Both the position numbers and the translations under genes were made by a program. Positions 31,507 to 42,251 of a stretch of 64,000 bases of DNA are shown here, one piece after another (within the stretch, counting starts at the first letter, position 1; every line of letters begins with the position of its first letter). Source of the DNA: Acidobacteriota bacterium (lineage in GTDB: Bacteria > Acidobacteriota > Terriglobia > Acidiferrales > UBA7541); NCBI GenBank assembly GCA_027307115.1, contig DAHUXN010000026.1, positions 1 through 64,000 of the forward strand, written 5' to 3'. Below the pieces are notes generated by a model. It saw nothing but the letters and a program-made list of their open reading frames with translations. It was not told the DNA's origin and ran no database searches.

Positions 31507-34500
31507 TCAGAAAATGAACTTCACGGCGAGCTGCAGAATGCGCGAGCCGGGGCCTCCGTTGATGTTCGTGCTCGACGCTCGGCCGAACGACGGAACTGGA
31601 TTGAGGCATTCGCCAAACGTGTTCGTTGTTGTGCCCGTGCAGGCCGCGCCACTCACGACGTTGAATTGAGTTTGGTTGACGCCGATGATGTTGGCACGAT
31701 TGAATGCATTAAATGCCTCGGCGATGAACTGCAGCTTGTAGCGCTCCGTAATATTGACGTTGCGTGTGACGCGCGGATCGAGTGAAATGAATTTCGGTGT
31801 GTAGAACGTATTGCGTCCCTGTCCCGGCGTGCGATCCGTGCTTCGATTGCTGTCGCCGTTCAAATCAAATCCCAGGAACCCGGAATACGCCTGACCTGAC
31901 TCTGCCGTGAAAATTCCGCTGAGCTCCCATCCGCCCAGGACACCGCGTGCAATCGCGGACGACATTTCGCTCGCGTAGTTCAGATTCCACACGCCGCTCA
32001 GAACAAAACGGTGGCGCTGGTCGTTGATGCCGGGCCCTTTGTCGGCCCGGATGTTAAGCGGATCGGAAACCATCTTGGTGTCGTCAAAAGAGAATGGAAC
32101 AACGGAAGTCGCGTCCGGGGCGTCGTCGATCACCTTGCCAAATGTATAGCCCGCGGTGAGCTGATAATTCTTCGCGAAGCGTTTGTTCAACTGCAGGGTC
32201 ATGCCGTTGTAATTCGAATTCGCGTTGCTTTGGAATTCCTCGATGCGCGAGAAATTCGGGAACGGACGAACGGGGTTGCCGAGCGGCTTGCCCGTTTGCT
32301 GCGGCATTTGGTTGTACGTGAGCACGGTGCTTGTGCCGACAACGCCGATCTGTTGCTGAATCTCCGGTCCTTGCAAATTGACGTCAATAGTGCGCGTCAA
32401 GTGCGTTCCTTTAACGTGCAAATACGTGATGGAAACGGCGGTGTTGGGATTGATTTCGTATTCTGCGCCAAGGCTGAACTGCTGCACATTCGGCTCTTTG
32501 TAATTCTTCTGGAAACCAAACACGATCGGCGGGCTTGCCGTGCCTCCGGTTGGCGCTGCGCAACTCGGCGACTGGGTCGGCGCACCGCAAAGATTGTTCG
32601 GATAAGTCGGAATCGATGGAGTGGACGCCGGGAAAAAGGTGAGCGTTGTAACGTTCAAGCCATTGTTTGACATGGCCGTGCCCACGGTGATTGCCGGCGT
32701 GCGTCCGTAGTACATACCATAGCCGCCGCGGACCACCAGGCGGTCGCTGGCAAGCGGAGTCCAAGCAAAACCGAGGCGAGGGCCGAATTCAGTACGTTGA
32801 TTGTGAATCTGATTGGTAATTACTCCTGCCGCTGCGAGTTGGGGGTCAGGATTGAGCGTCGGCGGCTGGGCAATCTTGTCGAAATCGTAGCGCAGGCCAT
32901 AATTGAGCGTAAAATTGGGACGTACGCGCCACTCGTCTTGAGCGAAGCCGGAGTATTCGGATAGGTTGGGGCTGGTCGTTGGCCCCGTGGTGCCCGTGCC
33001 TGCGAATGCCTGCACAAATGTGTCATTAGCATCGCCACCCGTGAAGCAGCCCGCGCCGCCACCGTTCAAATTGCAGCCGAAGGCCTCGAGGCTGTTGAAG
33101 GTGTACTGGCCGGAGAAATTGCCCGGGAAAAAGTTTGCGATGCGGTCAATCATGATGTGGACACCTGTCTTGACCGTGTGAGCGCCGTGAACCCATGAAA
33201 TGGCATCGTCGAATTCGCCGCGCTTGATATTGGTGAATCTTGGGCTGAAGAAGTTGCGCCCAGCAGTCAGAACAGTGACGCCGGCATTTCTTACGGTGAC
33301 CTGTGGCAAATCGCTATTCGCGAATCCCGGCTCGTTGTCGCGGGCGTAGTTGAATTGGAATACGTTGACGAGCGTTGGGCGCAGCGTCGAAGTCAGCGTC
33401 GCGGTCAGCGTGTCGGAAGTAACGTCCGACGCTCCGGTATGTTCGGATGAATTCTGCGGGCCGCCGCTTTCGAGGTTCAATCCCGTGAATCGTTGTGCGT
33501 TGTAACGCGCGGAAAGCATTTCGTTCGAGCTTATGTGCCAGTCAATTTTCGCCAAATAAACGTTCTGGTTAAACGTGGAGCTCCACGGCGCGGCGCGAGC
33601 CGTCAGGTAATTGATGGCCGTGGTCTGATTGGCCGTGCACGTGACGCAGAACGGTGCGCCATTCAGGAAGACGAAATTAGCGACCGTGTTTCGCTGGCCG
33701 TCATAATCGAAGAAGAAAAACAACTTATCCTTCACGACCGGGCCGCCAAGGTCGCCGCCGAACTGGTTAAAGTGATACGGCTGGCGTGGCTTGCCGTTGG
33801 CGATTTGTATCGGATCGTTGGCGTTCATCGAGCGGTCGCGGTAAAACTCGAAAGCCGTGCCATGAAACTGATTCGTGCCCGATTTGGTGATGACATTAAT
33901 CACCGCGCCGCCGGCGTTCCCAAGCTCCGCCGAATAGTCGTTTGAATTGACCTGAAATTCCTGCACAGCGTCCTGGCTGAATTGATACGGCGCGCGCCCG
34001 GAGCCGGTGCGCCCTAGCGTCTGGCCGAAGAACGTGTTGTTGTTGTCCGAGCCGTCCACGACAAGCGAATTCAGCGTGCCGCGCTGGCCTGCAAAGCTGA
34101 TATCGCCGCCGCGGTTATCGGTGGTGACGCCGGGAGTCAGCAAGACGAAGTTGATGAAGTTGCGCCCGTTCGTGGGCAGATCCGCGATCGCGCGCTCGTT
34201 GACCGTGGAGTTGACCTCACTCTTTGTGGTTTCGACGATGGGCGCTTGCCCGGATACCGTAACCGTCGATTGCTGGCTCGCCAGCGGCATCGAAAGATTC
34301 AGTGTTATGCGGCCGCCGACGGTCACGATAACGTTCTCTTGGGTCACGGTGGCCAGCCCGGACTTTTCGGCAACAATCGTATAGGTTCCCACGGGCACGA
34401 CCAAAAACGTGTAGAGCCCATCCGCGTCGCTGGCAGTCGTGAAGCTGATTCCTGTTTGCGTGTTCGTCGCTTTCAAATTGACGCCAGGGACAGCCGCGCC

Positions 34501-34623
34501 GGACTGGTCGGTGATCGTACCTTGAATCGAACCTTGGTTCGCGCCCTGGCCAAACGCCGTTCGCGTCAGCGTGAAAATTAGGAAGAACATTGCCAGACAA
34601 ATCGAGAGATTTCGAACCCGCAT
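31507..34623 (-). CDS. Oar-like TonB-dependent receptor with carboxypeptidase-regulatory domain
   Basis: This 1038-residue outer-membrane protein has a signal peptide (about residues 1-25, cleavage near AFGQ), an N-terminal CarboxypepD_reg domain (SIQGTITDQSGAAVPGVNLKATNTQTG...YTFLVVPVGTYTIVAEKSG), a plug domain (LPTNGRNFINFVLLTPGV, VVDGSDNNNTFFG) and a large beta-barrel ending in aromatic residues (LQLAVKFIF). Acidobacteriota carry dozens of these Oar-like receptors; their substrates (oligosaccharides, peptides, siderophores) are mostly unknown. TGGAGG precedes the ATG. It converges with the lolA gene and diverges from the second pilus operon. Confidence 0.92.
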   Translation of the reverse strand: MRVRNLSICLAMFFLIFTLTRTAFGQGANQGSIQGTITDQSGAAVPGVNLKATNTQTGISFTTASDADGLYTFLVVPVGTYTIVAEKSGLATVTQENVIVTVGGRITLNLSMPLASQQSTVTVSGQAPIVETTKSEVNSTVNERAIADLPTNGRNFINFVLLTPGVTTDNRGGDISFAGQRGTLNSLVVDGSDNNNTFFGQTLGRTGSGRAPYQFSQDAVQEFQVNSNDYSAELGNAGGAVINVITKSGTNQFHGTAFEFYRDRSMNANDPIQIANGKPRQPYHFNQFGGDLGGPVVKDKLFFFFDYDGQRNTVANFVFLNGAPFCVTCTANQTTAINYLTARAAPWSSTFNQNVYLAKIDWHISSNEMLSARYNAQRFTGLNLESGGPQNSSEHTGASDVTSDTLTATLTSTLRPTLVNVFQFNYARDNEPGFANSDLPQVTVRNAGVTVLTAGRNFFSPRFTNIKRGEFDDAISWVHGAHTVKTGVHIMIDRIANFFPGNFSGQYTFNSLEAFGCNLNGGGAGCFTGGDANDTFVQAFAGTGTTGPTTSPNLSEYSGFAQDEWRVRPNFTLNYGLRYDFDKIAQPPTLNPDPQLAAAGVITNQIHNQRTEFGPRLGFAWTPLASDRLVVRGGYGMYYGRTPAITVGTAMSNNGLNVTTLTFFPASTPSIPTYPNNLCGAPTQSPSCAAPTGGTASPPIVFGFQKNYKEPNVQQFSLGAEYEINPNTAVSITYLHVKGTHLTRTIDVNLQGPEIQQQIGVVGTSTVLTYNQMPQQTGKPLGNPVRPFPNFSRIEEFQSNANSNYNGMTLQLNKRFAKNYQLTAGYTFGKVIDDAPDATSVVPFSFDDTKMVSDPLNIRADKGPGINDQRHRFVLSGVWNLNYASEMSSAIARGVLGGWELSGIFTAESGQAYSGFLGFDLNGDSNRSTDRTPGQGRNTFYTPKFISLDPRVTRNVNITERYKLQFIAEAFNAFNRANIIGVNQTQFNVVSGAACTGTTTNTFGECLNPVPSFGRASSTNINGGPGSRILQLAVKFIF

Positions 34624-34863
34624 CGCCTGCCTCCAGGGTACCGGACCTTGTAGTCGCCATACCGATCCGGAAAGGTAAGGATAATACGCAAGAACGAGGC
34701 GCGACGCAAATAGCCAGTCGCGTTTCGTTCCTTGCGCTGTGGAAATCGGAAGCAGGCTTTTCGCGGCAACTCGCGGATCGAGAAATGACGCCTCGAACGT
34801 TTCCTTGCCTATTTACGCATGGACACAGGCAACCCCAGCGCCCCGCAGGGGTTCTTTTCAATA

Positions 34864-34872
34864 TGCTAAACT
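34864..34872 (+). promoter_or_regulatory. extended -10 candidate for the second pilus operon
   Basis: TGCTAAACT has the extended form TG-N-TAAACT and lies 42 bases before the ATG at 34915. The same nonamer precedes thrC (43164) and the tRNA gene (45661). Confidence 0.4.
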
Positions 34873-34914
34873 GGATGGACGACCCCGGAGGGCATCCGGC
34901 GTAACGCGCCTGCT

Positions 34915-36126
34915 ATGGCTGAGTTTGTTTGCAAGGTGGGGGATACCACTGGGCACGTTTTCCAGCAATTGGAAACCGCCCAGACCGAGGTAGAAGCTCG
35001 CCAGAAGCTCGCCGACCGCGGGTTTTACGTTTACGCGGTGCGGCCCAATCTGAGTGTGACGCGGGCCTTGAGCGGCTTTCGCGGAGGCCGCAAGCTCCCC
35101 ACAGCCGATTTCCTGATTTTCAATCAGCAATTTAACACCCTGGTCAAAGCGGGCCTGCCGATTTTAAAGGCGCTCGATTTGCTGGCTGATCGCGCGGCGC
35201 TCCCCAAGATGCGGCCGTTTTTGAACGATGTGCGCTTGCGCGTCCGCGATGGGGAGCTGCTGTCGGATGCCTTTGAGGCCACGGGTGCATTTCCGATGGT
35301 TTACGTCACGTCGTTGCGCGCCGGCGAGAAGAGCGGCGACTTATCCGGCGTGTTGGATGATTACATTACGTATCAACGCGTCACTACGGGAATACGCAAG
35401 AAGCTGATCGGCGTGCTGATTTATCCGGCCATTCTGATTTTTGTCGCATCGTGCATCGTTTCTTACCTGGTGGCATACGTGATTCCCCAGTTCGCCAAGT
35501 TGTATCAGGATCTGGGCACCGCGCTTCCGGTCCCAACGCAATTCTTGATCACCGTGGTGGTGGGTTACCGTATCTGGCTGCTCACGTTTGCTGCCACCGT
35601 AATCTTCGGCGCGATTTTCCTGTTTTTGTGGTCGAAGACCAGCCGTGGCGGCCTCGTGTTGGACCGGGCGAAGTTGAAAATACCGGTTGTGGGTGACGTT
35701 TGGATCAAATTTCAAATGGCGCAGTTTACGCGAACGCTTAGCACTCTGTTGCGCGGGGGAACGCCCTTGGTGGCAGCCCTCGAGACGGCCGCGAATGCGA
35801 TGACGAGCCGCTTGGTGGCTGGCTCCGTTCACGACGCCGCCAAGCAGGTGCGCGAGGGCGGCTCGCTCCACGCGGCCTTGGCAGGCACGCATATGATTCC
35901 CGATCTTGCTCTCGACATGATCGAGGTTGGCGAGGCGTCTGGAGCGCTCGCACCCATGCTCGGAAGCATTGCGCAATTCTACGAGGAGGAAACCAACCTG
36001 AAAACGGCCGCGCTCATCTCGATTATAGAGCCGGCTGTTCTCATCTTGATTGCCGCGCTCATCTTTTTCATCATGGTAGCGCTCTATCTGCCGTTGTTTT
36101 CCCTTCAAGTCGGCGGCGCGGGATAA
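34915..36126 (+). CDS. second PilC/GspF-family platform protein
   Basis: This 403-residue protein has an N-terminal tail (MAEFVCKVGDTTGHVFQQLE), two GspF domains (FLIFNQQFNTLVKAGLPILKAL; MAQFTRTLSTLLRGGTPLVAALE) and three membrane segments (about residues 165-190, 215-240, 370-395). Signatures RAGEKSGDLSGVL and EVGEASGALAPML are present. It begins an operon with an extension ATPase and PilM/N/O/P-like proteins, so it belongs to a second pilus or type II-like machine. It is clearly diverged from the PilC at 23481-24695. Confidence 0.92.
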   Translation: MAEFVCKVGDTTGHVFQQLETAQTEVEARQKLADRGFYVYAVRPNLSVTRALSGFRGGRKLPTADFLIFNQQFNTLVKAGLPILKALDLLADRAALPKMRPFLNDVRLRVRDGELLSDAFEATGAFPMVYVTSLRAGEKSGDLSGVLDDYITYQRVTTGIRKKLIGVLIYPAILIFVASCIVSYLVAYVIPQFAKLYQDLGTALPVPTQFLITVVVGYRIWLLTFAATVIFGAIFLFLWSKTSRGGLVLDRAKLKIPVVGDVWIKFQMAQFTRTLSTLLRGGTPLVAALETAANAMTSRLVAGSVHDAAKQVREGGSLHAALAGTHMIPDLALDMIEVGEASGALAPMLGSIAQFYEEETNLKTAALISIIEPAVLILIAALIFFIMVALYLPLFSLQVGGAG

Positions 36127-36132
36127 AAGGTT

Positions 36133-37753
<1,621 letters not shown>

Positions 37754-37761
<8 letters not shown>

Positions 37762-38725
37762 CCTGACGACCATTCAACCAACGGATCTGCGCCGCGCGCC
37801 GGGCGGACGTCTCTTCGGTTGGCTCGACGCCATGCCGCATCCCGCCACTGTGCTGGAAATCGCCGCGACGCACGTGGCGGCCGCCAGATGGGGCCGTGGC
37901 GCAACGCATCTTTCGACATTCGCGGCCGAGCCATTAACTGAAGGCGCGATCGTTCCTTCCGCCACTCAGCAGAACATTCTGGATCAGGATGCCGTACGTT
38001 CAGCCATTCGCGGCGTCCTCTCTCGCGTGCCGGTTCAGGGACAGGAAGTCGCGTTGCTCGTCCCCGACGCGGTGATCCGCGTTTTCATTTTGCCATTTGA
38101 GACCTTTCCGAGACGTGCGGACGAAGCGCGCCCTCTTTTGCGTTGGCGGCTGAAAAAAAGCCTGCCCTTCGACGCGGAAGAAGCGGCCATATCGTGGATG
38201 CGGCAATCCGGCCGCGAAGGAAAGATCGAAGTAGTTGCCGCCGTGGCGCGTCAGAAAATAACTCGCGAATATGAATCCGCACTCGAAGCAGAAGGCATGT
38301 TCGCCGGTGTTCTCCAGAGCTCCACACTCGCGAGTCTGCCCTTGCTCGAACCCAGTGTCGCGACGCTTCTCGTGCGAATGAGCGGCCGCAATTTGACGAC
38401 CGTGATCGTTCGCGGGGAGACGCTGTGCGTATACCGTTCGACGGAGTTGGGAACGGAAACCGATGTGCTCAAGTCACAGGCCGTTTTCGACGAGGTGTTT
38501 CCCGCGCTTGCGTTTTACCAAGACACGTGGGGCGGCAAGGTGGAGCAGTTGCGCATCGCGGGCTTCGGCGTGGGCGAGGAAGATTTGCGCGAAATGCTCG
38601 GGCGGGAAATTGGATGTTCGGCGGAGCCTCTGGCGGGCTCCAGCGAATTCTCGGCTGAAGCCAGATCGCTGGTCGCGCAGGGACTGGAGTCTCTGGTTGG
38701 TTGGCAACTAAACCGTGGCGCCTAG
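37754..38725 (+). CDS. pilM: PilM-like pilus assembly protein
   Basis: This 323-residue cytoplasmic protein has weak PilM/GspL-like features: VLEIAATHVAAARWGRG, then a core with VALLVPDAVIRVFILPFETFPRRADEARPLLRWRLKKSLPFD (about residues 97-140), matching the PilM pattern in which FILPF and LPFD-type strings mark the actin-like fold. PilM binds the N-terminus of PilN. The start is a TTG overlapping the ATPase stop by 8 bases. Its place immediately before PilN- and PilO-like genes supports the call more than the sequence does. Confidence 0.7.
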
Positions 38726-38752
38726 CTGCAATCAGGAGAATTTTGTAATCGC

Positions 38753-39328
38753 GTGAAAACTCATTTCAATCTGGCGTCATCGCCTCTCGAAAACAACCGC
38801 CGGTTCATCGCCGGCGCGGCCACGCTGGGAATCATTGCGCTTGCGGCATTATTTTTCCTCTCCGTCCATGCGATGCGGGCGCGGCGCACCAATGGAGCAA
38901 TCCGCGCGGACATTAGCCGGCTCGAAGATCAGATCCGCGCTTCCCAGCGCGAACAGGAGCGGCTCCGCGTGGCGCTGAAAGATCCGAAGACGGTCGAAGT
39001 GATGAATCGCGCCCGGTTTCTGAACAACCTCATCGAGCAGCGGACTTTTCCGTGGACAAAAATGTTTGCGGACTTGGAACAGATTCTGCCGGCCGGCGTG
39101 CGTGTCGTTAGCATCTCGCCGCAAATGGATAAAACGGGCCGCGTGAAAGTGATGCTGGTGGTCAGCGCGGTAAACGACGAACAGAAGGTGAAGTTCGTGC
39201 GTTCCATGGTGTCGTCGCCGGCGTTTTCCAATGTACGGCCCACGCAGGAGAGTCATCCGGAGAAGGTCGCGACAGGGAACGCGGGCGTCGTCTTGCTTTC
39301 GTTGGAGGCGCAATACGCGACAATATGA
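38753..39328 (+). CDS. pilN: PilN-like inner-membrane pilus alignment protein
   Basis: This 191-residue protein starts with a GTG and has a short cytoplasmic tail (MKTHFNLASSPLENNRR, the segment PilN uses to bind PilM), one membrane helix (about residues 20-41), a coiled coil (ISRLEDQIRASQREQERLRVAL) and a periplasmic domain with WTKMFADLEQILPAGVRVVSISPQ, a common PilN string. AGGAG lies upstream. It overlaps the next gene by 4 bases. Confidence 0.8.
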   Translation: MKTHFNLASSPLENNRRFIAGAATLGIIALAALFFLSVHAMRARRTNGAIRADISRLEDQIRASQREQERLRVALKDPKTVEVMNRARFLNNLIEQRTFPWTKMFADLEQILPAGVRVVSISPQMDKTGRVKVMLVVSAVNDEQKVKFVRSMVSSPAFSNVRPTQESHPEKVATGNAGVVLLSLEAQYATI

Positions 39329-39876
39329 CGCCTAGAAACAATTCGCGGAAATGGAAGCTAGGCGTGAAAATCGCGCTGGCCTGCCTGATTGTTCTTGACG
39401 GCGCGCTGATTTTTGCCAATATACGCATAGCCAACGCGGCCCCTCAGTCGCAGGCTCAAGAGCGCAATCGTCTGGCACAGAAAGAGAAGTTGCTGGCTGC
39501 CGACGTCGCAAAGGGACAGGCTGTCGAGAAGCATCTGCCGGACGTCGGCAAGGAATGCGATGTTTTCTACCAGCGCAATTTGCTTCCGGAATCTTCCGGT
39601 TATTCGACTGTGATTTCGGACCTTGGCCAAATGGGCAAGGATGCGGGAGTTCAGATCAGCGGCACCGGCTACCATGAAACAGCCGTGAAGGATCGCGGCT
39701 TGAGCGAAGTGCAGATATCGGCCGCGGTGCAGGGCGATTATCAAAGCTTGATTCGTTTCATCAACAGCCTCGAGCACTCTCCACGCTTTTACGTGCTCGA
39801 CGGTTTGACGTTGGCTTCGGAAACTTCCGGAGCCATCAAGCTGAATGTGACGCTCCGGACGTATTTCCGCATTTGA
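39325..39876 (+). CDS. pilO: PilO-like pilus alignment protein
   Basis: This 183-residue protein has one N-terminal membrane helix (about residues 11-29), a coiled coil, and a ferredoxin-like periplasmic domain (YSTVISDLGQMGKDAGVQISG...VQGDYQSLIRFINSLEHSPRFYVLDGLTLAS), the typical PilO/GspM-like layout. PilO pairs with PilN in the periplasm. It overlaps the PilN-like gene by 4 bases and is followed after 4 bases by the PilP-like gene. Confidence 0.8.
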   Translation: MTPRNNSRKWKLGVKIALACLIVLDGALIFANIRIANAAPQSQAQERNRLAQKEKLLAADVAKGQAVEKHLPDVGKECDVFYQRNLLPESSGYSTVISDLGQMGKDAGVQISGTGYHETAVKDRGLSEVQISAAVQGDYQSLIRFINSLEHSPRFYVLDGLTLASETSGAIKLNVTLRTYFRI

Positions 39877-39880
39877 TGCC

Positions 39881-40444
39881 ATGACGAAAAAGACTCGATA
39901 CGAACTCTATGTGCTGGGCGTGCTCCTGGTTCTCGCCGTCGTGGCGTACTCGAGCCAATCGCGCAATTCCGTGTTTACGGGCGCCAGTGCCAGCGACGTC
40001 AGATTCACTCCACTGGACGTGTCCGATCCCTCGCTTCGGCTCGATTTGCTCGACCGCATCCAGAAACTGGAATACAAAGGCCAGCATCGCAATATATTCA
40101 GCGCCGAGCCGCTACCTCCTCCTCCGTCAGTGCTGGCGGCCCAGCAAGCCACGGCGCGAGGCCCCGTGGTACCGCCGCCTCCTCCTCCGGTCACTGTTCC
40201 GGCGACTTTTTACGGAATTGTCACCGATTTGCGCACTGGCCAGAAACGCGCGTGCTTTTCCGCCAATGCGGATGATGTGTATATCGTCCCCGTGGGTGGT
40301 ACGCTGCTCAATCAATTCCGCATCCTTGCCATCGGCAACAATTCCGTGGAAGTCGAAGAAATTTCCTCCGGCCGCCACACGACCCTGATGCTTGCGCAGC
40401 CGGCGGGCGGACCGTCCCAGCCGCCGCAACAAGGACAGTCATGA
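39881..40444 (+). CDS. PilP/GspC-like pilus assembly protein
   Basis: This 187-residue protein has one membrane helix near the N-terminus (YVLGVLLVLAVVAYSS), a linker with two proline runs (PLPPPPSVL, VVPPPPPPVTVP), and a small beta-domain (FYGIVTDLRTGQKRACFSANADDVYIVPVGGTLLNQFRILAIGNNSVEVEE) resembling the PilP/GspC homology region that docks to the secretin. By position it takes the PilP place after PilN and PilO. It overlaps the next gene by 4 bases. Confidence 0.65.
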   Translation: MTKKTRYELYVLGVLLVLAVVAYSSQSRNSVFTGASASDVRFTPLDVSDPSLRLDLLDRIQKLEYKGQHRNIFSAEPLPPPPSVLAAQQATARGPVVPPPPPPVTVPATFYGIVTDLRTGQKRACFSANADDVYIVPVGGTLLNQFRILAIGNNSVEVEEISSGRHTTLMLAQPAGGPSQPPQQGQS

Positions 40445-41400
40445 CCTTTCGTCCAACGCCTTCGGTGAATCTCCGTCGCGGGGAGAAAGGTTTTGCTCTG
40501 ATTTTTGTGCTTTTCCTCGTCGCTCTTTTGATTGTCGGCGGCTCCGTAGTGTTTGTGAATCGGCTGACCGAGGGCAAACGGCAGAAGGAAGCGGAGACGA
40601 TCTGGCGAGGCCAGCAATATGCGCGCGCCATCGGGCTTTACTATCGCAAATTCGGACGCTTCCCCGCGAATGTCGACGATCTGGTGAAAGAGCAGAATGG
40701 CATTCGCTTCCTGCGCGAGCCGTACAAGAATCCCATGAACAAAGAAGACGGCTCGTGGCGCTTCATCTACGTCACACCCACGGGCCAACTCATCGGCAGC
40801 GTGCGCTACACTTCGCTGCAGCAAATGGCTTTTCTCGATAAGCAACGCCAACTGGGAATTGCCACAGGCACGCCCGCGGCGGGAGGCTCCGCAGGAGTCC
40901 CAGGCTCTGCCGCGGATAATTCTAGCCCCCAGCCGCCATCACAAGCATCCGGCCAGCCATCCGCGCAACAGGGAGTGCTCGGTGGCTCCGGTGTTGCGCC
41001 GGGCCCGGCAATGCAAAATGGTCAGTCGCAGAATGCGTTGGGGGCCCTCGGTGCGCCGGGCGGCCAGCAACCGCCCTTTTTCTCGCAGGGTTCACAGGCG
41101 CAAACGGGGACAAATCCGGGAATGAGCGTCAACGAATCCGCTGATTCGTCGGGGCCGGTGATGGGCGGCTTTATTATCGGCGTGGCAGGGAAGTCCGACG
41201 AGTTTTCGATAAAGGTTTACAAAGGTGGAGTCACTTACAAGCAGTGGGAATTCATCTTCAATCCGCTGGAGCAAGTTCGAACGATAGGCACTGTATTGAC
41301 CGCGACCGGAACTCAGCAACAGGGAACTGCCCCGTTAGGCATGCCCCAGCCGCCCCAACCTCAGCCTCCGCAACAGCCGCAAATCCCTCAGCAGCAATAG
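40441..41400 (+). CDS. atypical prepilin-like protein with Gly/Pro/Gln-rich region
   Basis: This 319-residue protein has a prepilin-type N-terminus, RRGEKG-FALIFVLFLVALLIVGG, with the Gly-Phe cleavage site but no Glu at +5 (Ile instead), as in some minor pseudopilins. Next come a helical region with YARAIGLYYRKFGRFPANVDDLVK, matching pseudopilin sequences, and NPMNKEDGSWRFIYV. From about residue 145 the chain is low-complexity and rich in Gly, Pro, Gln and Ser, then FIIGVAGKSDEFSIKVYKGGVTYKQWEFIF, and ends in a Pro/Gln tail. A role as a tip or priming subunit is inference. It is the last gene of the operon. Confidence 0.65.
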   Translation: MTFRPTPSVNLRRGEKGFALIFVLFLVALLIVGGSVVFVNRLTEGKRQKEAETIWRGQQYARAIGLYYRKFGRFPANVDDLVKEQNGIRFLREPYKNPMNKEDGSWRFIYVTPTGQLIGSVRYTSLQQMAFLDKQRQLGIATGTPAAGGSAGVPGSAADNSSPQPPSQASGQPSAQQGVLGGSGVAPGPAMQNGQSQNALGALGAPGGQQPPFFSQGSQAQTGTNPGMSVNESADSSGPVMGGFIIGVAGKSDEFSIKVYKGGVTYKQWEFIFNPLEQVRTIGTVLTATGTQQQGTAPLGMPQPPQPQPPQQPQIPQQQ

Positions 41401-41468
41401 CGGGGATTCGCAGTCACGAGTGAACAGAGCAGGGCGAACGTCCAGCACGAATTCCGGCTAGAATTGTC

Positions 41469-42158
41469 TCAGCGAAGTTGTTGCGCGGGAGGCTGTTTGG
41501 CCTTCAGTTTGTTGAGCTTCTTCGTCACGCGGTGGATGTAATTTCTCGTTTCCGGGAACGGCGGCACGCCGCCATATTGTGCGACGCGTTGTGGGCCTGC
41601 GTTATACGCAGCGAGCGCAAGCGGTAAATTACCGTGATATTGGTCAAGGAGTGCTTTCAGGTAGCGCGTTCCGCCCGAGATATTCTGCCCGGGATCGAAA
41701 GCGTTGTGAACATCGTACCGGTGGGCCGTTTGCGGCATGAGCTGCATCAAGCCCATCGCGCGCTTCGACGAAAGGGCGCGGGGCGCGAAATTCGACTCCG
41801 CGAAAATCACGCTCGAAATCAGATCTTCGTCCACGCCGTTCCGCGCTGCCGCCGCGCGGATCTGTTTTGCGAAGGGCACGTCGAGCGCCGAGGTCGGCGG
41901 GAACGGGGCAAAAACATCTTCAGGATCAAATCGCACGATCTCCTTCGACGGCACAACAATGCTGCCGCCCGCAACATAAAGGATCACGTCCGAGCCCTGC
42001 CGCAGATAGCCGCCGATGTGCAGCCGCTGTCCCGAACGAAGCACAGCGTAGTCCGCGTGCGCCAGCGGCGCGACGAGCGTCGCCACCATCAGCGTGAAAA
42101 CGGTGAGGACGGCGTTCGTAATTACTCGTTGCAAAGTTGCGCTCTCATTGGTTCTCAT
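41469..42158 (-). CDS. lytic murein transglycosylase (SLT domain)
   Basis: This 229-residue exported enzyme has a signal peptide (about residues 12-35, ending LAHA), a short SH3-like region, then a soluble lytic transglycosylase domain. The catalytic Glu is in SSVIFAESNFAPRALSSKRAMGLMQLMPQTAHRY (ES motif and GLMQLMP), and AYNAGPQRV closes the domain. It cleaves peptidoglycan without water, forming anhydro-muropeptides. It faces the end of the second pilus operon, so it could open the wall for that machine; this is inference. The HAD gene lies upstream on the same strand after 93 bases. Confidence 0.88.
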   Translation of the reverse strand: MRTNESATLQRVITNAVLTVFTLMVATLVAPLAHADYAVLRSGQRLHIGGYLRQGSDVILYVAGGSIVVPSKEIVRFDPEDVFAPFPPTSALDVPFAKQIRAAAARNGVDEDLISSVIFAESNFAPRALSSKRAMGLMQLMPQTAHRYDVHNAFDPGQNISGGTRYLKALLDQYHGNLPLALAAYNAGPQRVAQYGGVPPFPETRNYIHRVTKKLNKLKAKQPPAQQLR

Positions 42159-42251
42159 CAGGCCACATATCTTTACATCTTTGAATCCATTTGTGTCCGT
42201 GCCGTTTCCTTAGCGAAGTGGCAGGACTGTTTTTCGGCGCCCAACCTTCGA

